Shown: in pieces, positions 40,411 to 51,682 of the stretch | Layout of the letters: every line of letters begins with the position of its first letter | Numbering within the stretch: the stretch's first letter is position 1 | NCBI GenBank assembly: GCA_030220185.1 | Contig: JASPKZ010004561.1 | Span: forward strand, 107,001 to 171,000 | Direction: 5' to 3' | DNA length: 64,000 bases | Origin: Diploptera punctata | Lineage: Eukaryota; Arthropoda; Insecta; Blattodea; Blaberidae | Position numbers and translations under genes: made by a program | The notes under the pieces: generated by a model | Told to the model about the DNA's origin: nothing | Seen by the model: the letters and a program-made list of their open reading frames with translations, nothing else | Database searches by the model: none

Positions 40411-41034
40411 ACTTTTTATAATTGTTTTTTTGTAAAATCCATTGCCCATTTTTGAGGCAATGTGTATGTAAGGGGGGGAGGTTTAAAATATAATTTACGC
40501 AGATACAATTTATTCAACAGTAGACAGAAATTGAAGAAGTGTTTTAGTCAGATCTTCATTATGCCCCTCGTTGTGGCGACAATTTTGAAGAACTAATTCT
40601 TTCCCCATATTGTGGCGATGTTTTGAAGCAGTTAACTCTCTTCATGCCCGATGCTGTAGTAACATTTTGAAGGATTGGTGTCCCAAAAAGAATTACTGGT
40701 TCAGGTTGGGTTTGATTTTCGGTAGAGCTGTATTCTCTTCTCAAGGTCGAAGTTGGTACACAAGATAGGAAAACACTTTAAAAATCACTAATAACTGATT
40801 CTTGTAGAAATAGTTTTAAATTTATTTACTATTTAATTTCCCAGCAGATCAAGTAAATATAGGTGGTATTATTCTTCACCGTCAATTAAAATTAAATTCT
40901 TTTCTTTTCTTGGATCAACTATTCTTCTTGTATTAAATATCACATTTTATCAGGAGAGCTGTTATTGCTTCTATCCTTGATGAAAGTTATATGCTGACTG
41001 ACTAGAGTAATTCTGTTATAATTTTAAAGAACAT
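40411..41034. other. Unassigned intergenic sequence
   Basis: No gene or repeat of the window's families recognised. A 40559-40744 reverse-strand ORF has repeated TTTTGAAG motifs, but nothing identifiable. Confidence 0.4.
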
Positions 41035-41048
41035 TATTACATCACATG

Positions 41049-41162
41049 CAGGAAGAAGAAGACCAGGACGTCCACTCAAAAGACTTCTGGATGGTGTTTC
41101 TCTTGAGGCCGAAACAGGTCAACAAATGGCCTAAATTCATGAATGTACTATGATGATGATGA
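41049..41162 (+). mobile_element. Very short non-LTR 3' end with (ATG)n tail
   Basis: 114 bp with a perfect 14-bp duplication TATTACATCACATG (41035-41048 and 41163-41176). Encodes RRRPGRPLKRLLDGVSLEAE. An extreme 5' truncation. Confidence 0.85.
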
Positions 41163-41176
41163 TATTACATCACATG

Positions 41177-41740
41177 ATTTTATATTTAAATTCTATTGGT
41201 TAATGTTTCATTAAATACCAGGTTTAAATTTGATTGGTTAAATCAAAAAGTTAATTGTTTTAACATCCAATCAGAATTTAGTATACTTTTATTTAAAAAT
41301 ATGAAGTTAAGCAGGTGTTCCTATTACAGTTATAACAGAAAGCTTTATATTTCAGACAACAATGACTTAAGGCACAATTTTAAAAGCATTATTTAGAAAG
41401 ACTGTTATATAATACAATTTCTTTAATTGTTACTGAGACATTTTTATTCAACAATGTACAACAATTAATTATTTAGATGTTTTTCTTTATTTAAGTTATA
41501 TTTAAATATTAAAAGAATTTTAAAATATAAAATTATTAACTTAAACTTTCATATTTATTATGATATTAAAATCCTGCTATAAAATCTATATTATTAACCA
41601 AGTAACATTGAACAAGTCAGGGAGATTATGCGAGTGCCAATCACCTGAGGAAAAATAATTGTAAACTGCCAAATACTTCTCATATGAGATATCACCGACA
41701 AACATGTAACATAACACTTGTTTTACTATAATATAAATAT
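41177..41740. other. Unassigned AT-rich sequence
   Basis: Nothing recognised. Confidence 0.4.
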
Positions 41741-41744
41741 CCAT

Positions 41745-41955
41745 CCATAGTAATTCTGCCCGAGGGTAGGTCCTTCACTGCAATCATAGCACTTTCATGT
41801 TATGCTTGCAGCTTTACTAGGGAATTGTAGGTGTGGTAGCTTCCCGTTGCTTTCCACACCGGTGAAGGATAATGATGATGATGATGATGATGATGGCCAC
41901 ATGATTTCGGGGACCGTTTCAGCCCTAAAGTTTTCCTGACATTTGTCTTGACTTA
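41745..41955 (-). mobile_element. SINE family 1, truncated
   Basis: Matches the 3' two-thirds of family 1 (GTAATTCTGCCCGAGG, CATAGCACTTTCATG, GGGACCGTTTCAGCCC) but lacks the tRNA-like head. Confidence 0.7.
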
Positions 41956-41974
41956 CATTCGCGTATTTATTATA

Positions 41975-42560
41975 CTGATCAACATGATTTTTGTCTCATG
42001 AGTACCAACAGTTGTACTTAATACAGTTTTTTTATCGTGTTTTCAAATATGTATTCAGAATTTCTCCATCGCCCACAGTTTTTTATTTCAATTTAAATTA
42101 ATGGTTTTAAATAATTATTTTTTAATAAACGTTTTCTCGTCCATTTGTCCATTGTAAAATAAAACGGGAAACACTTTCATCAGGAGATTTCAGCTATGGA
42201 AAAGAGATATCAAGGCAAAAGGAATCCTAATATGCTGGCCGATTATTGTTGTACCATCAAGAGGGATGCTCCACAGACGAAATATAGCAGAAAATCGTAA
42301 TTTCTTACTTTCTAGGCGAGTCCGAATGTTAGAATATTGTGTAGTTACGGCTGGAGGAAATATTGAAGTGTTTGAAAATATAAATGCCTGTCTCTCGGAA
42401 ACCTTGTGTGATGGAGAAAAGCCGATATCATATTTGAATTCAGGAGAAAAAATACTATCAGAATCACATATGTTTCTTTCTGAGACAAAAAAAAGTTTAT
42501 TTTTTGTTGCTCAGTGTAATTGCATCATCTTGTTCAAGGATGGCAATAATTTCATCAATT
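41975..42560 (+). mobile_element. Mobile-ORF fragment, right half of the inverted pair
   Basis: The + strand reads TFIRRFQLWKRDIKAKGILI-type text in one frame and AVRMLEYCVVTAGGNIEVFE, NACLSETLCDGEKPISYLN in another. It shares ~150 bp of non-coding flank (CATGATTTTTGTCTCATGAG) with 39470-39645 in inverse orientation. Confidence 0.6.
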
Positions 42561-42939
42561 GTCAAACTAGAATAAGATACTGAACTACATAAGTAATTTA
42601 ACAACTAATATGGATAACATAAATCTAAATCTAACAACCGAAATCCGGGAATCTAAACAAGGGAGTAATGAGAAAATAAGTAATTTAACAACTAATATGG
42701 ATAAAAAAACATAATCCAAGTTCATAATTTGCACATATAATGTATAAAAAAACGTCATCCGTGCCCATTACACCAATAACATGTTCTAACAGCTTTTGTC
42801 CTAGTGAGTGAAAGAGAAGGCCACATGGCCTTAACTCCACCAGGCTAAATAAATAAATCTAAAAAATAAATCTAAAATCTAAATATAAATTTAGATTTCT
42901 TTTAAAAGATGCCAATGTCCGGCAGCCCCTTATTTCTTG

Positions 42940-43100
42940 TTGGAAATATTTGCGTTCATTATAAATAATGACGAAAGTTAACAGTGTGAGCAATGTTTAT
43001 TAGTTGAGACTTCAGCAGGCCGTGACACCAATCAGTCATAAAATGGCGGAAAATGCATATTTATTGTTTTATACAGTTTTAAATAAAGTCCAGTTCATTT
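42940..43100. repeat. Inverted copy of the 4915-5125 repeat
   Basis: Contains TGAGACTTCAGCAGGCCGTG and AAATAAAGTCCAGTTCATTT, the reverse of landmarks at 4915-5125. The rest of 42561-43360 shows nothing recognised. Confidence 0.55.
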
Positions 43101-43367
43101 AAAAAAACAATGAACTTTAGGGTTAGTGACAATAAGGTTTTGTTTTGTTTTGATATTTATTTGTCCATTTGGTTTGAATCACTATTTGTAAAAGCTGCCT
43201 TGGCACCTGCCTGCAGTAAAAAATAACTGCTGATGGTTAATAAAGGACACTAATTCTTCTAATATACCGACTGGATCCACGAATAAAGAAATGTTTAGCC
43301 GTGAATACAGCAACTGTGTCGCAATTCTTTTACCCGCAAATAATAATTGGAGAAGATTTTTTTGTTG

Positions 43368-43480
43368 CCCATTTTAATTTTATCCAAAGCGTGTTGGGAA
43401 TTAAAATTATTTTTCATTTTTTAGTTCGGTTTTCTAATAAAGCGTGTTGTTTTAGTTTTTAAAACTATTATTTATGTTTA
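43368..43480. repeat. Partial copy of the 13655-14105 fold-back family
   Basis: Shares TTTTATCCAAAGCGTGTTGG, AATTATTTTTCATTTTTTAG and TAATAAAGCGTGTTG with that element's arm. Confidence 0.65.
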
Positions 43481-43584
43481 ATTTATTGTTGAAATAATGG
43501 ATAAATTCCCAATCTTACACATATGTAACAAGGGGTATTATATGGTTAATTTAATTTTAAAATAATAATAATTTTTAAGAAATA

Positions 43585-43867
43585 TAGCAGGATATACTCT
43601 GCTGAATAAGAAAAGAAACGAAGATATAATAAAGGAACTAAATATTTTCAAACTTACAGACCAAATAATTAAATATAGGAACGACTGGAAAGAACATATT
43701 GATAGAATGCCAGAAGGAAGATTTCCAAAATTATTGCTAAATTATAAACCGCACGGAAGGAGAAATGTTGGTCGCCCACACAGAAGATGGTCTGAACAAT
43801 TTTAACAATTCTAGCTTTCATGAAACCGGAACGAGCCAACAGGCTTAATCCCTGGAAGATGAATAAT
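43585..43867 (+). mobile_element. Non-LTR 3' fragment
   Basis: The + strand encodes KELNIFKLTDQIIKYRNDWK and PHGRRNVGRPHRRWSEQF, an RT C-terminus. Same family as 30981-31262. A SINE is inserted at its tail. Confidence 0.7.
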
Positions 43868-44275
43868 CTTCTTGTATATTGTAAGCCATGTTTTCCCTTA
43901 ACAGAGATTTAGGCGCTCTCCCCCTAAAGGGAAGAATTTGAACCATACTAATTTACTTACACTTGTTTTCGTATAGATGTCATTTTGAGTGGTACGTGGT
44001 CAGCGTTCCGCCTCATACTGACATCTAGGAAACCAAGGTAGCACTAGGACGGGAAAATTCGGTAAATTTTGCTTAGAGGCCTTTTCATTCAGGATTAAGG
44101 ATTTTTTACGAGCCTGAAAATCTTCAGACTCGGGACCCACGGCTTAAAGTCCCTCCCGGACTACTTGCTCCTAGGACTTTTCCGTCCTAAAAATCCATCG
44201 ACCCCGGCCGGGTTTGAACCCGCGACCCTCGGGATCAGAGGCAAAGAGCATAACCACAAGTCCACCGCGGCCGAC
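43868..44275 (-). mobile_element. tRNA-derived SINE, family 2, with 12-bp duplication
   Basis: Flanked by AAGATGAATAAT at 43856-43867 and 44276-44287. On the reverse strand the head is CGCGGTGGACTTGTGGTTA with B box GGTTCAAACCC. The body has GGGACTTTAAGCCGTGGGTC and ATGTCAGTATGAGGCGGAAC. Other copies at 49338 and 60237. Confidence 0.82.
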
Positions 44276-44280
44276 AAGAT

Positions 44281-44305
44281 GAATAATAATAATAATAATA
44301 ATAAC

Positions 44306-44375
<70 letters not shown>

Positions 44376-44384
44376 GTTATTATT
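44281..44384. repeat. (AAT)n/(ATT)n microsatellite
   Basis: A triplet run that switches from AAT to ATT, following a SINE. Confidence 0.95.
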
Positions 44385-44385
44385 T

Positions 44386-45640
44386 TATGAGAATGCCGCA
44401 GAAATGAAGGGGAAACAATAACAGGCCTAACCTTCAAACCCGCCATTACGGAAAAGTCTTGACGAACCCATTGACATATTTTGCGAACCCCTTGGCGGTT
44501 CGCGAACCACAGGTTGGGAAACTATGGTCTAGGACAATGTTTACAGACTCCTACTATCACAACTGGAGCATAAACTCAGCTATCGAGAACGTCACACAAG
44601 ACATGATTGAGTGGATTACGCAACAATAACCGGATAAATTTTTGCGTGACACAATGAATTTGGCAAAGACAGGATCACCGGCTAGACGTCCTTGTGTTTC
44701 AGATGTGACTGGGTCACATTGCGTGCGTCTTTGGTCAGTATAATGCTACGGTTTATTATACAGCGTGTCGCGCCCGACGTGACGCGAATTCGCGTTTCGC
44801 TCGGCGTGATGCTGGTTCAGCATGGAGCGCATACGTTACAGCGCATATGTTTATGGAATTGTCGCCAGATGGCACCACATATATGGAAAATCAAAATGAC
44901 CAACGTTCATAATAAATTTCCAAATGTGTTTACAAAAACTAATGTATACAAACCTGCCCCTGCATAACCTAATACAATAAATTACATACATACTATTTAG
45001 TAAACTGTAAACTAATCTGATGTACACTAAACTGACCCATCGGAATCTAACAAAATGAAGTGATTGAACATTTATTTCTTAAAATATGGTTTGGAATTAA
45101 ATGCAAATGTTGGTCATTCACACATATGTCCTGCCATCTGGTGGATTTAATTTTATGAGCGTTTACGTATGCCAACTTCAATTCTAATAAAGAACTTTGA
45201 AAATAAATTGAGAGGAAAAATCATAATTTGTGTACATTGATAAACATATTAAAATTCTTCATTTAAAAAGTTTCAAGTGTCGTTGCAAAACGATTAAAAT
45301 AGTTCGAAATATTAGTAAAGACAGAAAAAGTAACAGCTTTTATTTATTTCTTGACTAAGTTCAAGCCACAATAACTTTTTTCTGTACATCTCTGTACTCC
45401 TTCACGCTCATATTGTATACAACATATATAGAACTCGATGATTTGCAACAAAACTATCTAACTTTCGTCGTTAAAATTGGAAAGTTATAAAACAAGTACT
45501 GCATTTCCGACATTTTGTTATAAAATCTTAGTTTGTTTTTAGCAATTACACCAATGAGTACGGGTAATATCTTCTATATTCTTTGTTTGCGCTGGCAAAT
45601 TGCGTCCTGGATTCAAGAGATTCCAAAACACGACGCGACA
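44386..45640. other. Unassigned intergenic sequence
   Basis: Near 44490 GGCGGTTCGCGAACCACAGG then TTGGGAAACTATGG resembles an hAT-type terminal motif, but no partner end was found. An ORF at 44692-44967 has no recognisable domain. Confidence 0.4.
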
Positions 45641-45652
45641 TGTCAGCGCAAA

Positions 45653-45750
45653 TTTTTTGCGCCAGCAATTTGCGTTGTAGATAAACCACCTCCATTTAAA
45701 TACATGGGGAGCAATTTTTGCGCCGGCGAGTTGCGTCGTAGATAAACCAC
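45653..45750. repeat. Short direct repeat, two copies
   Basis: TTTTTGCGCC-GC and TTGCG-YGTAGATAAACCAC occur twice, ~62 bp apart. Class unknown. Confidence 0.55.
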
Positions 45751-45963
45751 AGCATAAATCTTCCAACTTCCCTTTTGAACGGATGTAAACAACGTAATGC
45801 GAAACATCAGTAACTCCAAATTCGTTCAAAATTCTATATTTAACACTTTATGCCATATACACGATTCATGCATAAAATCATGTTTCCATTAGCTATTATT
45901 TAAATGTTGTGAACTGTTGAAATATTAATTATTTGATCCCACAAAGATTTTCAATTTTTTATT

Positions 45964-45986
45964 ACAACAACAACAACAACAACAAC

Positions 45987-46020
<34 letters not shown>

Positions 46021-46040
46021 GATAGATAGATAGATAGATA
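45964..46040. repeat. Compound (AAC)n(AAT)n(GATA)n microsatellite
   Basis: Three adjoining simple repeats. Nothing else recognised between 45751 and 46261. Confidence 0.9.
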
Positions 46041-46261
46041 TTAGTCATTCAAAATATCTCTGCAGGCGGAATAATTACGAAGTTCTGTTTGTTGCTACAC
46101 GTGACGTCATATAAGTCAGTGTATACTGTCAGCGTCCCACGTCCCATTCCCCTGTGCACTCATGGATAGCAGTGTCACGTGGTCTATTCCTGCATAAACA
46201 CGACTGCAGTGCCCTCCGTCAACAACTGCACTTACTCCTTAAACGGGTAATAGATAGATAT

Positions 46262-46704
46262 AATTCAGAGCATTTTAACATATGGTGCTGAAGTCTGGCA
46301 AATTCCTACCAGGGAAATGAACAGAATTTTAAGTACAGAAATGGATGTTTTAAGAAGATCAGCTGGAAAATCTAGAATATAGAATACGAAACAAAGGAAT
46401 AAGGGAAATTATGGGTGTACAAGAGGAGCCGGACATCATAAACATCATAGAAAAGAAAAGATTGCAGGTGGTATGGTCATGTCAAACGAATGCCAGAGCA
46501 AAGATTGCCAAAAATTGTTATGGAATGGATCCCAATGGAAAGGAGGAAGAGAGGAAGACCGAAGAAAACTTGGATAGAAGGGGTACAAGCAGCTATGAAT
46601 ATCAGAGGAATGGAGGAAGATCAATGGATGGATAAAGAGGAATGGCATTTGGTTTCCGGAAGACGGCGGCAGCTGCCATGATACCGGATGATGATGATGA
46701 TGAG
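46262..46704 (+). mobile_element. Non-LTR copy with (ATG)n tail
   Basis: The + strand encodes LTYGAEVWQIPTREMNRI, REIMGVQEEPDIINIIEKKR and RKRGRPKKTWIEGVQAAM in shifted frames. Same family as 16161-16777. GATAGATAGA runs at both ends may be its duplication. Confidence 0.75.
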
Positions 46705-46714
46705 ATAGATAGAT

Positions 46715-47270
46715 CATCGGTTGATTAATGTCTTTGACATCGTCCGATTCCTAATAGCCAATTTTGTCGGTCCATCCAATCTCCTGGTTGTAGATGTTTC
46801 TCCAACATATACGAGTATAAACATATTGCATGACTCCAGGAGGTTTTAGTTCTTCCTCTGCTTCGTCTTCCCTCAGGTTTCCATTCCAAAACATATTTTT
46901 TTTAGTCAATTCTCTTCCATTCGCTGGACATGTCCGTACCATCTTAATTGCTGAGTTTTAATATAATCTAAAATAGTGTCTTCAATCTTCATTTTCTCCC
47001 TTATAACTGAGTTCCTAATTTTTTCTCTTCTTGAAATTCTTGCTGCCCTTCGTATAAAATCCATTTCCGTTGGCAAAAGATACTTATTAGTTTTTGTTGT
47101 TAATGGCCAAAGTTCTGCTCCATAAGTAATGATGCTTTTAACAATTGTATGATATATATTAATTTTATTTTTATTACTTATATTTTTATTCCACAATATT
47201 CCATTGAGGCAAGCAATTGCAAATTTTCCTTTATTATTTCTATTTCTTATTTCCTCTTCATAACTCATAA
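46715..47270 (-). mobile_element. Non-LTR RT C-terminal fragment
   Basis: The reverse strand 47268-46906 reads CLNGILWNKNISNKNKINIY, YGAELWPLTTKTNKYLLPTE and MDFIRRAARISRREKIRN, continuing in another frame to 46751. A further RTE-like family. Confidence 0.72.
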
Positions 47271-47296
47271 TAATAATATTAATAATAATAATAATA

Positions 47297-47480
47297 ACTC
47301 GCTGGCTCTATCGAATCCGTAGGCTCATGGCCGTACGGACATAAGCTCTCCATACATCCCTAACCTGAGCTAATATTTTCCAATCATCCCCTGTATAATA
47401 TATTTCCCTCAAATCACGGATAATATTATTCTCCCACCTCACTCTTGGTCTACCAACTGGGCGTTTTCCTTCTGGTTTGA
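47297..47480 (-). mobile_element. Short, diverged RTE copy
   Basis: The 3' 180 bp of the RTE family (CTCTATCGAATCCGTAGG, CACTCTTGGTCTACCAACTG), preceded by an AAT run. Confidence 0.8.
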
Positions 47481-47560
47481 ACGTCCCCGAGAAAACTTTT
47501 GGGACAGCGGGACATTTAAAAAAACAGGACAGTCCCGGGAAAACGGGAAGAATGGACGCC

Positions 47561-47945
47561 CTAACCTAAAATAAGATTTTTAGAAGCTAAACATCCGAGG
47601 TCAAAGAAATGATGCAACCAAGTTTCATCACAACTCACATTGTCTTCCTCCTCGCAGCGATACAGATGGCTCTGACAAACTTGTTTCCTTTTCCCAGGGA
47701 AGAGAGACGAGGTACCCCAACCTGGCACACAATTTCCGTAGTTGAATCCATCAGTAACGATGGTTTTGAGTACTTCCATTACTTATTCCACAGCAATTTC
47801 GAAAATTGTTATGGGCAATCTCTTGCAGTGAGGTCATACATGGCACAAAGTGTGTCTTGATTGGTATTTGACCAGGTAGTCTTTGATGAATTTTGTTTTG
47901 CACAACTTTCCATCCTGCCACAATTTTTTTTTCGTCATTCATACA
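47561..47945 (-). mobile_element. Possible mariner-type transposase fragment
   Basis: The reverse strand includes EVLKTIVTDGFNYGN, CVPGWGTSSLF, RCEEEDNVSCDETWLHHFF. The last part resembles the EE.D..VTCDETW.HHF region of mariner transposases, with the first catalytic Asp. No TIRs were found. Confidence 0.5.
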
Positions 47946-48072
47946 CTTGGGACTTAAGAGTTTCCTAGCCCAAACTGTAGTTTAAACACTTCCATAACTT
48001 ATTCCACAGTAATTTCGGAAATTATTATACGCGATGCCCTCTCGCTGGTATTAATAAACTATTAGTTTATGC

Positions 48073-49277
48073 TGACTATTTAACTGATGCCCCAAATGGG
48101 AGTCAATGACCAATGATTTTTTATTTACAACCAATCACAGTCGTGTTTCGCCTCGAATTTATCACTAAAGTTTATCATAAGTAATGCCACGAGTGATTTC
48201 CAAATTATCGATAAATTCACGACTCACGAAGTGAGGAGTGAATTTATCTAGAGAATTTGGAAATCAAGAGTGGCATTTGTTAGGACTATTTAACGAATAA
48301 AATTAAGCTGTTTACTCACAAATCATTATTTAACTATAGTTATTTTAAAATATTTATATATTTAATGTAAACGGCGATGTTTGAAAACAAATGAGAAACG
48401 ATAGGTACGCTTCTACTGCTTCTTTTGTTTATCACTGCAACCAGATCATACTATTTATTGCCAAAGGAACGCAATATTGTAAGGAGGAGCTTTCTTTAAT
48501 ATGGTAATTATAACACTGATAAATATTTGGTGAAACACGACTCTGATTGGTTGTAAAACAGGAATCATTGAAACGTGATTGGTCATTGACTCCCATTTGG
48601 GGCATGAGTTAAATAGTCATATTAAAGAGACCACCTCCTTTTTAACATTCTGAATAGGTCATAGCATTATTTTGCAGTGACTGACTGTAGACGAAATACT
48701 GCTTCCAGATTGTATATATATAGTGCATGAATGTCAGCTCATAGTGCATGTGGGAGATAATATTAAAACATTTGTAGCAATTGATTATACCACAAAAAAA
48801 AAACACTGTTTGCACTTTCTTAAACGAATTATTTTCCAGGAAATGACGTTGCAGAAAAATATAATTAACATATTTACATCATAGGACATCATAAATTAAT
48901 TAATACCTTTATAGTAGTAGTAGTATTCAAATGTTCTGAAGCTCTTGATTTGTCATCATTCGCTTGTTAATACCTATAATGTTGGTTATAAATTTCTCCA
49001 CCAGGGTGCATTCTTACAATATTGCGATCCTTTGACAATAAATAATATGATCTGGTTGCAGTGATGAACAAAAGAAGCAAATGAATCGTACCAATCGTTT
49101 CTCATTTGTTTTCAAACATCGCCGTTTACATTAAATATATAAATATTTTAAAATAACTATAGTTAAATAGTGATTTGTGAGTAAACAGCTTAATTTTATT
49201 CGTTAAATAATCCTAACAAATACCACTCTTGATTTCCAAATTCTCTAACTTAGAAATCACTCGTGGCATTACTAATG
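48073..49277. mobile_element. Nested inverted-repeat element inserted in an RTE fragment
   Basis: 48177-48500 and 49010-49277 are long inverted arms (AATGCCACGAGTGATTTC, GAGTAAACAGCTTAATTTTA). A second inverted pair, 48075-48150 and 48545-48625 (GCCCCAAATGGGAGTCAATG), is interleaved. Short RTE pieces (TTAGTTTATGCTGA; GATGATGTATTATTGGGCGA) flank it. Related sequence is at 1-170 and 20727-21514. No ORF. Confidence 0.6.
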
Positions 49278-49337
49278 ATGATGTATTATTGGGCGATAGT
49301 GAGGAGATATATCCCCACATATATTTATTTACTTATC

Positions 49338-49720
49338 CGCGGTGGACTAGTGGTTATGCTCCTTGCCTCTGGTCCCGAGGGTCGCGGGTTCAAACCCGGC
49401 CGGGGTCAATGGATTTTCTTTAGGATGGAAAAAATCCAAGGAACAAGTCATCCGGGAGGGACTTTAAGCCGTGGGTCCCGATTCTGAAGATCCTTAAGCC
49501 TGAATGAAAAGGCCTCTAAGCAAAATTTACCGAATTTTCCCGTCCTAGTACTACCTTGGTTTCCTAGATGTCAGTATGAGGCGGAACGGTGACCACGGAC
49601 CACTCAAAATGACATCTATACGAAAACAAGTGTAACTAAATTAGTATGGTTCAATTTCTTCCCTGTAGGGAGAGCGCCTAAATCTCTGTTAAGGGAAATA
49701 TGGGCTTACAAGATACAAGA
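49338..49720 (+). mobile_element. tRNA-derived SINE, family 2
   Basis: Head CGCGGTGGACTAGTGGTTAT with B box GGTTCAAACCC, then the family 2 body to TTAAGGGAAATATGGGC. Plus orientation. Confidence 0.82.
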
Positions 49721-49949
49721 TAAGATTGTTTAATTAAAATTCAATCCATAGCATGATAGTTCTCCGAAGAGCCAAGGCCGACAGAACTGTTACTGTCACT
49801 GGATAGCAAATGATAGTAAGTCACTTGCTTAGCGTGACGCAATCCTTCAGCTTTAATTTCTAAAAAAAAATCAGAACAATAGGACAGAACAACTGTGAGG
49901 TGGAACAGGCAATTTGCCTAGCCCGTGAAGTGAAGAAGAAGATAAATAT

Positions 49950-50424
49950 TCTATTTATAGTAATTCTATAATCAATTTAGTTGGTGTTTAGTGATGAAAA
50001 TCCATATTTATTAATTAAATAAAAATAAAACTTAGTTTTATTTGATTTTCATATTTATTAAGATATAATTCAGTGACAGCTGTTTCGGTACACTGTACCT
50101 TCTTCAGACATGTTAACAAATTATAATTCTGCCCGAGAGCAGGTCTTTCACTACAATCACAGCATTTTCATGCTATGCTTTGCAGCTTTACTAGGGAATT
50201 ATAGGTATGGAAGCTTCTCGTTCCTTTCCACACCGGTGAAGGATGATGATGATGATGGCCGGATGATTTTCGGGGACCGTTGGGCCCTAAGCTTCCTGAC
50301 ATTTGTCTTACACGTGAAGAAAAACCCCGAAAAAACCTCACCCAGGAGCCTATCCCGACCGGGAATCGAACCCGGGCCGCTGCGTGACAAGGCAGCACGC
50401 TACCTCGAGACCACAGCGGTGGAC
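49950..50424 (-). mobile_element. SINE family 1 split by a Penelope-like fragment
   Basis: Duplication AAGATAAATAT at 49939-49949 and 50425-50435. The SINE 3' end (ATAGTAATTCT) is separated from its body (AATTCTGCCCGAG) by the insert at 49968-50123. Confidence 0.75.
49968..50123 (-). mobile_element. Penelope-like end nested in a SINE
   Basis: Matches the left terminus of the element at 16816-17514 (TTGGTGTTTA, GACAGCTGTTTCGGTACACT). Flanked by TAATTCT at 49961-49967 and 50124-50130. Confidence 0.75.
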
Positions 50425-50881
50425 AAGATAAATATATATTTCACAAAAGTAACAGATACATAATCACGCAGAGTTTTGTGAAATACAGTCCCAGACCTAG
50501 ATGCGATGTGTCATAAGTTTTTTTATAACTAACAAAAACTGTATGGCTTACTGTAATGTAACCAAAAACCCTAAACATAATGCGACATTAGATGTTAAAT
50601 CATCTAAGAATAAAACAAAATACTGAACTTAGTAGGTTCCCGTTGTACAAACAAATAACTTCCGTTTTACTGTCATGTGTCAGTTATTGATCAGAAACGT
50701 CATCACGCTAAAAAAGAAAGTGGTGAAATCACACCTATATTTTATGAAGGGAATTCCATAGTTTTATTCTATACTTTATGGGAAATCAGTGCGGTCTCTT
50801 AATTCAGTCAAACGGTTTATTATATTTGGGCTATTATTTTCACAGCCACATTCTTTTCTAGATTTCAACAATACATTTTAG

Positions 50882-51028
50882 GATTGCAAATATCTTGCAA
50901 CCAAGACCTTGATAACCAGGAAATTCGCCCGCTTGAATCTACTGTCTGGATACTTCTGCCTAGTTGTGCACAGACAGCAATGCGGTGAAGAGGCAGTGAA
51001 ATCTTGTTGCGAAACACAACGGCACAAG
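50882..51028 (+). CDS. Candidate internal exon of an unidentified gene
   Basis: An open stretch of 49 codons with acceptor ATTTTAG at its left edge and donor GTAAAT at its right edge, phase 0/0. It encodes a cysteine-containing segment with LNLLSGYFCLVVHRQQCG and VKSCCETQRHK. It does not match any of the repeat families in the window, and base use is more coding-like than its surroundings. The QCG...CC spacing is loosely like anaphylatoxin/fibulin-type cysteine modules, but I do not recognise the gene. It could equally be a fragment of an uncharacterised mobile element. Confidence 0.42.
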
Positions 51029-51149
51029 GTAAATCATTTGTGTTTATTTTTATTTAGGCCTTATCTAATGAAATCCAGTATGGCTCCCAATTCTTATTTG
51101 TTCCCCCCTGAATTTTTCCAACATATTGATTTTATTCTCGTAATAAATA

Positions 51150-51228
51150 TTACATAATATTATATTACATTACATTACACTATATTACACTACATTACAT
51201 TATATTACATTAATTATATTATATTACA
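51150..51228. repeat. (ATTAC)n/(ATTAT)n left of an RTE copy
   Basis: About 80 bp of TTACA/TTATA pentamers directly left of the RTE tail. Confidence 0.85.
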
Positions 51229-51682
51229 TTACTTACTTACTCACTGGCACTATCGAACCCGTAGGTTCATGGCCGCGCGGACATAAGCTCTCCATACATC
51301 CCTATCCTGAGCTAATGCTTTCCAATCATTTCCTGTATAATCTACTTCCCTCAAATCATAGTTAATGTTGTTCTCCCACCTCATTCTTGGTCTACCAACT
51401 GGGCGTTTTCCTTCTGGCTTTCCTACAAGAAGTTTCCATGCACGTCTTTCATTCCCCATACGCGCAACATGTCCTGCCCATCGCAGTCTACGGGACTTAA
51501 CTGTTCTTATTATATCTGGCTTCCTATAAAGACCATGTAGTTCATTGTTATGTAGTCTTCTCCATTCACCTGTCTGTTCATCTCTCTTTGGTCCAAAAAT
51601 TTTCCTAAGAACTTTATTCTCAAATACTCGTAATCTCCTTTCCTCCCTTAAAGTAAGAGTCCATGTTTCGCACCCATATAAT
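51229..51682 (-). mobile_element. 5'-truncated RTE copy inside pentanucleotide repeats
   Basis: Inverted (TAAG)n tail and RTE 3' sequence to CATGTTTCGCACCCATATAA, with ATTAC-type repeats on both sides. Confidence 0.87.

Noticed and set aside
44692..44967. 91-codon ORF beginning MCFRCDWVTLRAS
   Set aside because: No recognised motif, no splice signals and no codon bias; likely a chance frame.
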